This document shows, piece after piece, positions 18,608-26,328 of a stretch of 64,000 nucleotides of DNA (position 1 is the stretch's first letter; each line of letters starts with the position of its first letter). The notes below the pieces were generated by a model that made no database searches, had not been told where the DNA came from, and was given only the letters and a program-made list of their open reading frames with translations. The stretch is from Reyranella sp. (GTDB lineage Bacteria > Pseudomonadota > Alphaproteobacteria > Reyranellales > Reyranellaceae): contig NZ_SCVH01000075.1 in the NCBI RefSeq assembly GCF_004296935.1, positions 62,001-126,000 of the forward strand, written 5' to 3'. A program made the translations under genes and the position numbers.

Positions 18608-19027
18608 TCACGGCAGGACGGCGTCCGCCTCGATCTCGACCTTGGCGTGGGGATCGATGAGCGCCGAGACCTGGACCAGCGTCATCGCCGGGAAGTGCTT
18701 TCCGAGCGTCGCGCCCCAGGCGGCGCCGATGGCGGCCCCCGCGGCGTTGAATTCGGCGATGTCGGTCACGTAGGCGCGGAGCGCCACCAGGTGGCCGGGC
18801 TCGCCACCCGCCGCCTTCAGCACCGCCACGACATTGGCAAGCGCCACGCGCCACTGCGCGCCGGCGTCGGTGCCGGCCGCGATGTGCGCCTCGCCGGGCG
18901 CGCGGCCGATCTGGCCCGCGATGCGCACGCTCCTGGTGCCGGTGGCCACGACGGCATGGGAGAAGCCGCGTGGACGCGGCCAGCCCTCGGGCAGGATCGG
19001 CGTGTAGGCGATGTCGGATGCGGGCAT
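18608..19027 (-). CDS. RidA/YjgF/UK114-family protein
   Basis: A 139-residue member of the RidA superfamily, trimeric proteins that in the best known branch hydrolyse reactive enamine/imine intermediates. Visible landmarks are FSHAVVATGTRSVRIAGQIG, VVAVLKAAGGEPGHLVALRAYVTDI and PAMTLVQVSALIDPHAKVEIEADAV. Arg118-like chemistry of canonical RidA is not evident, so it may belong to a related subgroup. The ATG at 19027 with AGAGGA upstream is the likely start. A longer reading to 19093 would be translated from repeat copy B. Confidence 0.82.
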   Translation of the reverse strand: MPASDIAYTPILPEGWPRPRGFSHAVVATGTRSVRIAGQIGRAPGEAHIAAGTDAGAQWRVALANVVAVLKAAGGEPGHLVALRAYVTDIAEFNAAGAAIGAAWGATLGKHFPAMTLVQVSALIDPHAKVEIEADAVLP

Positions 19028-19045
19028 GGCATGGGTTTCCTCTGA

Positions 19046-19110
19046 GGCCGAGCCGCAGGCTCGGCCAGTTAGCGTCAGGACATTGCGAAGCAATGTCCGG
19101 GAGCGCCGAT
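19046..19110 (+). repeat. Modular palindromic repeat, copy B (short type)
   Basis: First hairpin 19046-19066 (GGCCGAGCC pairing with GGCTCGGCC, loop GCA). Linker AGTTAGCGTCA. Second hairpin 19078-19098: arms GGACATTGC and GCAATGTCC around GAA. Right end GGGAGCGCCGA. It sits just upstream of the RidA gene, so it could be in that gene's leader. Confidence 0.85.
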
Positions 19111-19248
19111 CGGTGCCCGCCCCAACCGTAGTCCGCTCCGCGAGCCCGTGCCACCGCCACCGCTTGCCGCTTTCGCGCGCCCTCGCCTAGACTCCCGCCC
19201 GAAGACGAAGGCCACCAAAGGCCTCGCGACTCATAGGGAGAGACAATC

Positions 19249-20238
19249 TTGAATCCAACCCGTCGCCGCATCCTCGCGGCCAGCGCCGGCGTCCTGGCGG
19301 CGCCCGCCCTCGTCACAGCTTCACGCGCCCAGACCGCCGCCACCTTCCCCTCCAAGCCGATCCGCATAATCGTGCCCTATCCGGCCGGCGGCCAGACCGA
19401 CGGTATCGCGCGCTCCTTCGGCGACTTCCTCGGGCGCAAGCTCGGCACGACGGTCATCGTCGAGAACAAGGGCGGCGCCGGCGGCGCCATCGGCGCGGTC
19501 GAGGTCAAGCGCGCGCCGCCCGACGGCTACACCATCCTCTGCACCATCTCCTCGTCGCTGATCCAGAACCGCGTCACGATGAAGGACCTGCCCTACGATC
19601 CCGAGAAGGATTTTACCTACCTCGCCATGACGACCAGCACCGGCGGGCCGGTGGTGGTGGCCGAGAAGACCGGCGCCAAAAATCTCGCCGAGTTCGTCGC
19701 CTACGCCAGGAAGGTCGACAAGGTGAACTGGGGCGCCTACGGCCCCGGCTCGACCCCGCACGTGCTGATCGAGACCATGGCCAAGCAATACGGCTTCAAG
19801 GTCGAGGTGGTGCAGTATCGCGGCGAGGCGGCGATGTGGGCCGACGTGACCGCACAGCAGCTCGACGGCGGATCGGGCAGCCCGGCCGCCTCGGCGGCCG
19901 TGATCGCCTCCGGCAAGGGCCGCGCGATCGCCATCACCGGCGATCGCCTCGCGTCCCTGCCCGACGTGCCGACGATGCAGGAGCAGGGCGCCGTCGGCGG
20001 CTTCTACGACACCAGAGCGTTCGCGGCCTTCGCCGTGCCGTCGGCGACGCCGCCCGACATCGTGAAGAAGCTCGCCGACGCGCTGTTCGAAGCGGGCACC
20101 GACCCCAAGGTGCAGCAGCTCATGACCAACTACCTGATCAAGGGTCCGCTCAACTTCGAGCAGACCAATGCGGTCTTCAAGCGGGACACCGAGGTGATGC
20201 TGAAAGTGCTGAAGGAGATCGGTCTCAAGCCGGAATAG
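19249..20238 (+). CDS. Bug/TctC-family substrate-binding protein
   Basis: A 329-residue Bug receptor with the expected FPSKPIRIIVPYPAGGQTDGIAR, TVIVENKGGAGGAIGAVEV, PPDGYT, YDPEKDFTYLAM, SLPDVPTMQEQGAV and a late VKKLADAL helix. The signal peptide (RRRILAASAGVLAAPALVTA, ending SRAQ) carries consecutive arginines, so Tat export is possible. The start is a TTG at 19249 with AGGGAGAG before it; no ATG fits. It is an orphan receptor for a small carboxylate. Confidence 0.9.
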   Translation: MNPTRRRILAASAGVLAAPALVTASRAQTAATFPSKPIRIIVPYPAGGQTDGIARSFGDFLGRKLGTTVIVENKGGAGGAIGAVEVKRAPPDGYTILCTISSSLIQNRVTMKDLPYDPEKDFTYLAMTTSTGGPVVVAEKTGAKNLAEFVAYARKVDKVNWGAYGPGSTPHVLIETMAKQYGFKVEVVQYRGEAAMWADVTAQQLDGGSGSPAASAAVIASGKGRAIAITGDRLASLPDVPTMQEQGAVGGFYDTRAFAAFAVPSATPPDIVKKLADALFEAGTDPKVQQLMTNYLIKGPLNFEQTNAVFKRDTEVMLKVLKEIGLKPE

Positions 20239-20255
20239 GGAGCGGCGTCCGACGA

Positions 20256-20849
20256 TCACGGAGGCCGGATCTCGGTGACCCGCACCGCGAAGTAGGGGGC
20301 CCGGAATTTCGCGAGGGCCGCCGCGTTCTCGCGGTAGTTCAGCTGGGCCGCTTCGAAGACAGGGCCGCCGTTGGCGTTCGGGTAGAAATACCCCGACACG
20401 GCAATTCTGTTGCCGGGTTTCAGGCCCTTCAGCACGTCGTACAGGGCCGAGCCCGGCCGGATGGCCGCCTGGCTGGCGATCCGGCCGGGACCTCCATTCC
20501 AGAATGTCGGCCGCGCAAGCCTGTGGTCGGCAAACGCGGGATCCAGGAAGCGCACGAAGTAGCCGCCTCCCGGTGTCGGTTCGATCCCCCTCAATTCGAA
20601 GATCCATCCTTGGAAAGCGAGGCCTTCTCCCAGGGCTTGCGCAAGGGCGGCATCGCGCGCGCGCTCCAGCTCCACGAACCGGAGGCTTTGCGTTTCCTCC
20701 TTGGCCAGTTCGAAATGGCGCTGGATTTCGGCGCGGAATGCCGCCTGGGATGTCGGCACGACATCGGCCGCGTGGGCGCCCACGGGACCAGCCACCAGCG
20801 TTGCCAACGCGGCGATATGCGCCAATCCCCGACCCACGTCCCCTCTCAT
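20256..20849 (-). CDS. Exported protein of unknown function
   Basis: A 197-residue protein with a signal peptide (GLAHIAALATLVAGPVGAHA, cleaved near HAADV). The mature part has a helical segment (FRAEIQRHFELAKEETQSLR) followed by a beta-rich C-terminal domain (GWIFELRGIEPTPGGGYFVRF, LKGLKPGNRIAVSGYFYPNA). I do not recognise the family. It faces the Bug gene tail to tail, 17 bases apart. Confidence 0.6.
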   Translation of the reverse strand: MRGDVGRGLAHIAALATLVAGPVGAHAADVVPTSQAAFRAEIQRHFELAKEETQSLRFVELERARDAALAQALGEGLAFQGWIFELRGIEPTPGGGYFVRFLDPAFADHRLARPTFWNGGPGRIASQAAIRPGSALYDVLKGLKPGNRIAVSGYFYPNANGGPVFEAAQLNYRENAAALAKFRAPYFAVRVTEIRPP

Positions 20850-20980
20850 TTCGTGAAGCTGGAGCAGACTAGATAGCCATGAACGCGTCGCTGGTTCCGG
20901 AGCATGCGTCTCCCGTCGCCTCTGGGCCAGTGAAGCCTGCTCACCCTGGGCGGAATCCCTCAGGAGGCTTTCGCCCGTCG

Positions 20981-21132
20981 GCTGAGCGAAGCACAGGCCG
21001 GGCGGAGCCCGGCCGCTTGAGCGTCAGGCCGCGGCTTGTAATCAAGCCGCCAAGCATAGCAATGTCCGGCTGAGCGAAGCTCAGCCGCTTGAGCGGCAGG
21101 ACATTGCGAAGCAATGTCCGGGAGCGTCGACC
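20981..21132 (+). repeat. Modular palindromic repeat, copy C (double: long plus short type)
   Basis: Two elements stand in tandem. C1: hairpin 20996-21014 (GGCCGGGC/GCCCGGCC), linker TTGAGCGTCA, hairpin 21031-21050 (GCGGCTTG, loop TAAT, CAAGCCGC). C2: hairpin 21068-21086 (GGCTGAGC/GCTCAGCC), linker TTGAGCGGCA, hairpin 21099-21119 (GGACATTGC/GCAATGTCC), right end GGGAGCGTCGA. Together with 20850-20980, where I see no gene, it fills the gap of about 320 bases before the small membrane protein. Confidence 0.85.
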
Positions 21133-21170
21133 GGTCTCGCCTCACCATCTCAGTTTCGGAGACCCCACCC

Positions 21171-21527
21171 ATGGGCTGGCACGATGCCCTGGCCGCAAAA
21201 TCCGCCGAGCAAGGCAAGACCTCCGCCGACTTCCGCGCCGGCGCCCGGCGCAAAGCCAAGGCGACGTTCCTCCTTCTCCTCCTCGCCGCTGTTGTCTTCT
21301 ATCTCGCGGGCTGGCCCTGGGCCTTGCTTCCGGGAGTCCTGGCCGCATGGTCGGCGTTCCAAAGCAGGAGCGCCCTCATGATCGCCTCCCGGCTGGAGGA
21401 GGCCGAGCTACGCTCGGCCGGTGAGCGTCAGGCCGCGGCTTGTTTACAAGCCGCTAAGCGTAGCAATGTCCGGGAGCGTCGATCGGTGCGGCCCCCAGTC
21501 AGACAACACGGAGACCGCCAATGGTAA
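21171..21527 (+). CDS. Small membrane protein with a repeat-derived C-terminal tail
   Basis: A 118-residue protein. Residues about 1-30 are polar (MGWHDALAAKSAEQGKTSAD), and 31-60 form two close membrane spans (ATFLLLLLAAVVFYLAGWP, ALLPGVLAAWSAF). From about residue 77 (EEAELRSAGERQAAACLQ) to the stop, the sequence is a translation of repeat copy D. The native gene probably ended sooner, and the repeat has replaced or extended its 3' end. The stop overlaps the cupin gene's start by seven bases. Function unknown. Confidence 0.5.
   Translation: MGWHDALAAKSAEQGKTSADFRAGARRKAKATFLLLLLAAVVFYLAGWPWALLPGVLAAWSAFQSRSALMIASRLEEAELRSAGERQAAACLQAAKRSNVRERRSVRPPVRQHGDRQW
21401..21483 (+). repeat. Modular palindromic repeat, copy D (long type, inside a gene)
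   Basis: Hairpin 21401-21419 (GGCCGAGC, loop TAC, GCTCGGCC), linker GTGAGCGTCA, hairpin 21435-21454 (GCGGCTTG, loop TTTA, CAAGCCGC), right end GCAATGTCCGGGAGCGTCGA. It is translated as the tail of the upstream gene and ends just before the cupin gene. Confidence 0.85.
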
Positions 21528-22036
21528 AACCGGTGCGCCGGATCGTGACGGGCCACGACGCCGAGGGCCGCTCGATCTTCCTCGAAGACGGCCCGGCGCC
21601 CAGCGTCTTCCGGCCCTCCCATTCGCCCAATGTCGGCCTCACCAACCTCTGGCTGGTGGACGCGCTGCCCGCGAACGCCGACGGCCCCGATCAGACATCG
21701 CAGCCGTTCCGGCTGGAGCCGCCGGCCCGGGGCAACGTCGTGCGCATCGTCGAGTTTCCGCCCGACAAGGAGCGCAACTACGGCAACCAGGCCGAGGTCT
21801 TCCGCCAGTATGGCGCCGCCCAGGCGCACGACGCCAAGGCGCGCCATCCCGGCTTCCACAAGACCCAGAGCGTCGACTACGCCATCGTGGTCGAGGGCGA
21901 GATCTGGGCGCTGATGGACGTCGGCGAGACCCTGATGAAGGCGGGCGACGTGCTGATCCAGCGCGGCACCAACCATGCGTGGAGCAACCGCTCGGACACG
22001 CCGGCGCAGGTGTGTTTTGTGCTGAATGGGGCATAG
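21521..22036 (+). CDS. Cupin-domain protein
   Basis: A 171-residue protein with a C-terminal cupin barrel: DYAIVVEGEIWALMDVGETLMKAGD gives the first motif without the usual pair of histidines, and GDVLIQRGTNHAWSNRSD gives the second with one histidine. The N-terminal half (RIVTGHDAEGRSIFLEDGPAP, FPPDKERNY) is typical of a cupin group found next to dioxygenases and hydrolases. With few metal ligands it may bind metal weakly or not at all. The ATG at 21521 is preceded by GGAG in the overlap with the previous gene. Confidence 0.8.
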   Translation: MVKPVRRIVTGHDAEGRSIFLEDGPAPSVFRPSHSPNVGLTNLWLVDALPANADGPDQTSQPFRLEPPARGNVVRIVEFPPDKERNYGNQAEVFRQYGAAQAHDAKARHPGFHKTQSVDYAIVVEGEIWALMDVGETLMKAGDVLIQRGTNHAWSNRSDTPAQVCFVLNGA

Positions 22037-22080
22037 GCCGAGCGGCAGGACCTTGCGCAGCAATGTTCGGGAGCGTCGAA
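22036..22080 (+). repeat. Modular palindromic repeat, copy E (degenerate short type)
   Basis: It keeps the linker GAGCGGCA, decayed arms GGACCTTGC and GCAATGTTC, and the right end GGGAGCGTCGA. It follows the cupin stop and is the last repeat before the AT-richer methyltransferase island. Confidence 0.7.
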
Positions 22081-22270
22081 AGATCTCTCAACCCTATTCG
22101 GCGAGAAGCTCCCCGCCCGGCATGACTTCGTGAGCGCGCCGCGGCCGCGTCCGAAGCGTCCACGCAAAGGGTAGGTGTGCGGATTTTGGACGGGTAGAAG
22201 CCGGTTTTAGACCCGTTTGAGTTCCTCAACCCGGTCGCTATGATGTTTGGCTCCGGCTTGGGGCTGGGAT

Positions 22271-23341
22271 ATGCCGGCAATGAAGGCCATGGATTTCTAC
22301 GATTTTTTCAGCGGATGTGGCGGTACGAGCCAAGGGATGCGCGAAGCTGGACTGCGAGTGCGGCTTGGCATTGATCTGGACTTGGATGCCGCGAAAAGTT
22401 TTCAGAAAAACTTCCCCGAAGCGGACTTCATCCGGCGCGACATTCGCAAAGTAAGATCCAGAGATCTTGCTACTTACGTGGACACCCAGAAGAAGCGGCC
22501 GGTGGTGTTTGGCGCTTGTGCACCATGTCAGCCCTTCTCAAAGCAGAGACGTGGGCAAAAGCGTAAGGACGGCAGAAAGGATTTGCTTAGGGAGTTTCAT
22601 CGGTTCGTCAGGTCATATCTACCAGAGTACATTTTCATTGAAAATGTCCCAGGAATCCAATCGATCAACGACAAGCGCGGTACGTTCGCGAAGTTTCTAA
22701 GGTTGCTCAAACGTCTTAAATATTGGCATTGCCATGAAGTTGTTTCGGCGTGTCACTATGGCGTCCCTCAGCGACGAAAGCGGCTAGTTCTCGTTGCGAG
22801 CCGTCTTGGGCCGATAACTATTCCCAAGCCGACGCACGGCCCCGGTGCGCGAGAGAAATCTCTCCCGACTGTTTGGCAAGCTATCGGACATCTTCCCAGG
22901 ATCAAAGCAGGCCAGTCGCACGCCAAGGTTCTGAATCACCGTGCGGCGAGTCTGTCCGACCTGAACTTGAAGAGAATCAAGGCTACAAAGCCTGGCACGA
23001 CGCGAAAGCTTTGGCCATCCGAGCTGGTGCTGGACTGCCATGAAAATCATACCGGGCATACCGATGTGTACGGTCGTATGGCTAAGGGCGCACCGTCCGC
23101 TGCCCTGACCACGCGATGCATTAGCCTTTCAAATGGTCGTTTTGGACATCCGACTCAGCACCGCGCGATCAGTGTTCGTGAGGCGGCTTGTCTCCAGACT
23201 TTCCCGATGGATTTCGAGTTCTTTGGGAATCTTACGTCGATGTCTCGCCAAGTCGGCAATGCTGTTCCTGTCACCATGGCGCGCGTCTTTGGCAAGGCAA
23301 TCCAGCGGCATTATCGAACACATCGAAAGAAGGTGGGTTGA
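22271..23341 (+). CDS. DNA (cytosine-5-)-methyltransferase
   Basis: A 356-residue C5 cytosine methylase. Motif I is FYDFFSGCGGTSQGM, motif IV is GACAPCQPFSKQ with the catalytic cysteine, motif VI is ENVPG, motif VIII is GVPQRRKRLVLVAS and motif X is RQVGNAVPVTMA. The variable target-recognition region lies about 195-270, so the methylated sequence cannot be predicted. Three in-frame ATGs (22271, 22280, 22289) are possible starts, and none has a strong ribosome site. It is the first gene of the island operon, and its stop overlaps the ATG of the next gene (TGATG). Base composition is clearly lower in GC than the housekeeping genes around it. It would protect host DNA or mark it for the other island proteins. 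Confidence 0.93.
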   Translation: MPAMKAMDFYDFFSGCGGTSQGMREAGLRVRLGIDLDLDAAKSFQKNFPEADFIRRDIRKVRSRDLATYVDTQKKRPVVFGACAPCQPFSKQRRGQKRKDGRKDLLREFHRFVRSYLPEYIFIENVPGIQSINDKRGTFAKFLRLLKRLKYWHCHEVVSACHYGVPQRRKRLVLVASRLGPITIPKPTHGPGAREKSLPTVWQAIGHLPRIKAGQSHAKVLNHRAASLSDLNLKRIKATKPGTTRKLWPSELVLDCHENHTGHTDVYGRMAKGAPSAALTTRCISLSNGRFGHPTQHRAISVREAACLQTFPMDFEFFGNLTSMSRQVGNAVPVTMARVFGKAIQRHYRTHRKKVG

Positions 23342-26328
23342 TGGCAACCTTCCGTGTGAGAGCAAGAACGGTCGACATGCTCGGCCGACAACAGATCGCT
23401 GGCATACCTACGGCCATTAGCGAACTCTTTAAGAACGCTCATGATGCATACGCGCGCAGCGTTGAGGTCGATTATTTTCGGAGAGAGAACCTTTTCGTCC
23501 TTAGAGACGACGGCTTGGGGATGACAAGAGAGGACTTTGAGCAGCGATGGCTGACCTTAGGTACCGAGAGTAAGTTAGGCACGGCATCTCTCGCAATGCC
23601 GCCGCGAGATCCTGATCAGCCTAAGCGCACGACGTTGGGCGAGAAGGGAATCGGCCGACTTGCGGTAGCAATTATTGGCCCGCAAGTTTTAATCATGACG
23701 CGAGCGCGGCGGGAGAGGAAACCGTCGAAGGCACTTGTTGCAGCCTATATCAATTGGACCATGTTCGAGCTACCGGGCATCGAGATATCCGAGATCCCGA
23801 TACCTTTGCGCGAAATTAACGGTGATCAGCCGCTAACGGCAAAAGAAGTTCAGAGCATGATCGCCGAAGCATCGAAGGGCCTTCGCGGCCTTCGAGGTAA
23901 GACGACAGCAGAGCGATATCGAGAGATTCAATCACAGCTTGATGCGTTCGACATCGATCCGGTCGAATGGGACAGGGTACTCGAAGCCCCGCGTCTCGTG
24001 GGTGGCGGCTGCGGAACACACTTCTTTATCCAGCCAGCTGATCCGATCATACAGGACGATATCGACAATCGTCAGAACGAAGGAAAAGCTACTCGGTTCG
24101 AGAGAAATTTGATCGGATTTACAAACACGATGGTCGCTAGCCGGTCGCCACCGATCGTCGCTAGGTTTCGAGATCACAAGACCGAAGGTCCTCCTGCAGA
24201 GCTCATCGGCGAAGCAGCGTTCTTTACCCCGGATGAATTTAAGGAGGTCGACCATCACTTTTCTGGTCGCTTCGATGAGTACGGTCAGTTTCGCGGCAAG
24301 GTAGGCATCTATCAAATGAAGGACGACGAATACGTCCTCGCCTGGAACGAATCCGACGGCAAGAAAACGCAATGCGGGCCTTTTACCTTTTCCTTCGCAT
24401 ACATGCAGGGAACTGCGAGAGACTCGCTCGTTCCACCTGATGAGCACGCACGCTTAAGAAGGAAATTGGATCGCATTGGCGGCTTGTACATCTATCGAGA
24501 TGGGATTCGTGTTCAACCTTATGGCGATTCGGATTTCGATTGGCTGGACATTGAACGAAACCGCACGCTTGGCGCCGGGTATTATTTTTATTCGTACCGG
24601 CGGATGTTTGGCTTCATTGAGTTGACTCAAGGCAAGAACGACGCGCTTTCCGAAAAGGCCGGACGAGAAGGATTTCGAGACAATGCCGCCTATCGGCAGC
24701 TCAGATCCATCCTTATGAACTTCTTCCAGCAAACGGCAGGAGATTTCTTTCGGGAAACTGGGAAGTACGCCGATTTGCACCTTGAAAAGAAAGGCGAACT
24801 GAACCGTAACGAAGACATTCGGCGACGCCAGGCGTCGAATACGAGAAAGAGACGAGCCTCTCTTCAAGATGCACTGGGGAAAGCATTCACTGCATTTGAT
24901 GAAGGCGCACCCGAGCGGTCGTCGAGGGTTGTGTTGGAGGAAACGAAGCGCGAAGCGGAAAAAGTCGTGGCGCTGAAAATACCTGCGCAACAAAAGGCAA
25001 TGGCGTTAATGCGCATTGAAAAGGCGGGACGAGACCGCATTGAAGACATCCGGAGTTCTCTGACGGTCACTAAGCCACGTGGGGTTGGACTTTCTCGCGC
25101 CCTCTCTAACGAGTGGAGTTCATATACTACGCAATGGGAGCGAGTTAGCGGGGAAGTCTTCGAACCGGCGGAGCATGAGATTGAGCGATATATTTCTGGT
25201 GTCGCGTCTAAGGCAAAAATTTCTCTCGATGATGCCGCCCGTCTAAATGCAGCAATTTCAGATTCTGGCGAAAATGCACTGCGGTCAATGAGGGGGCTAC
25301 GTTCTGACGTTGGTACACTTACGACGGACGTAGCTACAAAGGTTAGGGAATCGACTCGGGAAAGCTTCAACATCGTAACTCACGCGATCGACGAGGTGAT
25401 GGCAGAGTTGAGCAGATTGCAACGTTCGGCTTCCCGAATTGAAGACTTGTCGGTTGTGCGAGAAAGGCTGACCCAGCAGATCAACAGCATTCATAAGGCG
25501 GAAAGCGAGAAACTTGAGCGTTTGCGCGACCAGCTCAATGCCGTGGCCAGGATCTGGGAGAAGGATGGTTACGATACGGCGGAATTGACCGAGGCGATGG
25601 AAGAAGAACTCGATGAACTTCGTGAGCGTCGGGATGCCGACCTGGAATTGGCTCAGATCGGCTTGGCATTGAACACGGTGAGCCATGAATTCGACAAGAC
25701 TGTCGGCAATATTCGAGTGGGTATTCAACGGCTGGGCGCATGGGCGGGCGAGAATCCAGAGCTGCGCGATCTCCATCGAGATCTCCAAATGAGCTTTGGT
25801 CACCTCGACGAATATTTGTCGTTGTTCACACAGCTCGACAGTCGGACGCATTCTTCCAAAGTTCGTATCACAGGCCAGCAGATTTTCGACTTCCTTGAGA
25901 GGCTATTTTCTCTGAGGCTCGCGCGGTATCGAATTCGTCTTACTGCATCCAGACAATTCGCTCAGCGCGCCATGAATAGCTATCCATCTTCGGTTTATCC
26001 GGCATTTGTGAACCTCGTCGACAACGCAATCTATTGGCTGCAGCGCAATCGTGGCGAACGCGAGATTAAACTCGAGGTCGACGGTCTCGATCTTCTCGTG
26101 CGCGATAACGGGCCTGGAATTAGCACTCGCGACCGCGAGAATATTTTCGCGTTGAACTTCTCCAGGAAACCTGGAGGGCGAGGAATGGGTCTTCATATTT
26201 CCCGGCAGGTGCTTGCACGGATCGGGATGAAGCTGAGCCTTGATGAAAGGCAAGACGTTAAGGGCGCAATCTTTCGCATATCACCGGAGAAGGGAATGTC
26301 GAATTCCGAGAAGCGCGGTCGCAAATGA
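23341..26328 (+). CDS. Dual-GHKL ATPase: N-terminal MORC/Hsp90-like ATPase, C-terminal histidine-kinase-like module
   Basis: A 995-residue protein. Residues 1-130 are a GHKL ATPase of the MORC/MutL/Hsp90 kind: E28, N32 and D35 in SELFKNAHDAY, DDGLGM at 56-61, and GEKGIGR at 100-106 as ATP lid. About 200-470 is a transducer-like region, and about 480-780 is predominantly charged and helical, probably coiled coil. Then comes a DHp-like helix with His782 in TVSHEFDKTV, and a second, histidine-kinase-type ATPase: N895 in LVDNA, DNGPG 922-926, and GGRGMGL 945-951. The start at 23341 overlaps the methylase stop. Such GHKL ATPases are known in restriction-type loci; fusion to a kinase-like half is unusual. 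I infer a sensor that couples ATP-driven DNA clamping or sensing to phosphotransfer. Confidence 0.85.
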   Translation: MATFRVRARTVDMLGRQQIAGIPTAISELFKNAHDAYARSVEVDYFRRENLFVLRDDGLGMTREDFEQRWLTLGTESKLGTASLAMPPRDPDQPKRTTLGEKGIGRLAVAIIGPQVLIMTRARRERKPSKALVAAYINWTMFELPGIEISEIPIPLREINGDQPLTAKEVQSMIAEASKGLRGLRGKTTAERYREIQSQLDAFDIDPVEWDRVLEAPRLVGGGCGTHFFIQPADPIIQDDIDNRQNEGKATRFERNLIGFTNTMVASRSPPIVARFRDHKTEGPPAELIGEAAFFTPDEFKEVDHHFSGRFDEYGQFRGKVGIYQMKDDEYVLAWNESDGKKTQCGPFTFSFAYMQGTARDSLVPPDEHARLRRKLDRIGGLYIYRDGIRVQPYGDSDFDWLDIERNRTLGAGYYFYSYRRMFGFIELTQGKNDALSEKAGREGFRDNAAYRQLRSILMNFFQQTAGDFFRETGKYADLHLEKKGELNRNEDIRRRQASNTRKRRASLQDALGKAFTAFDEGAPERSSRVVLEETKREAEKVVALKIPAQQKAMALMRIEKAGRDRIEDIRSSLTVTKPRGVGLSRALSNEWSSYTTQWERVSGEVFEPAEHEIERYISGVASKAKISLDDAARLNAAISDSGENALRSMRGLRSDVGTLTTDVATKVRESTRESFNIVTHAIDEVMAELSRLQRSASRIEDLSVVRERLTQQINSIHKAESEKLERLRDQLNAVARIWEKDGYDTAELTEAMEEELDELRERRDADLELAQIGLALNTVSHEFDKTVGNIRVGIQRLGAWAGENPELRDLHRDLQMSFGHLDEYLSLFTQLDSRTHSSKVRITGQQIFDFLERLFSLRLARYRIRLTASRQFAQRAMNSYPSSVYPAFVNLVDNAIYWLQRNRGEREIKLEVDGLDLLVRDNGPGISTRDRENIFALNFSRKPGGRGMGLHISRQVLARIGMKLSLDERQDVKGAIFRISPEKGMSNSEKRGRK

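Noticed and set aside
20879..21073. A 64-codon + strand frame between the exported protein and repeat C
   Set aside because: Its second half is translated repeat sequence and the first half has no protein-like pattern.
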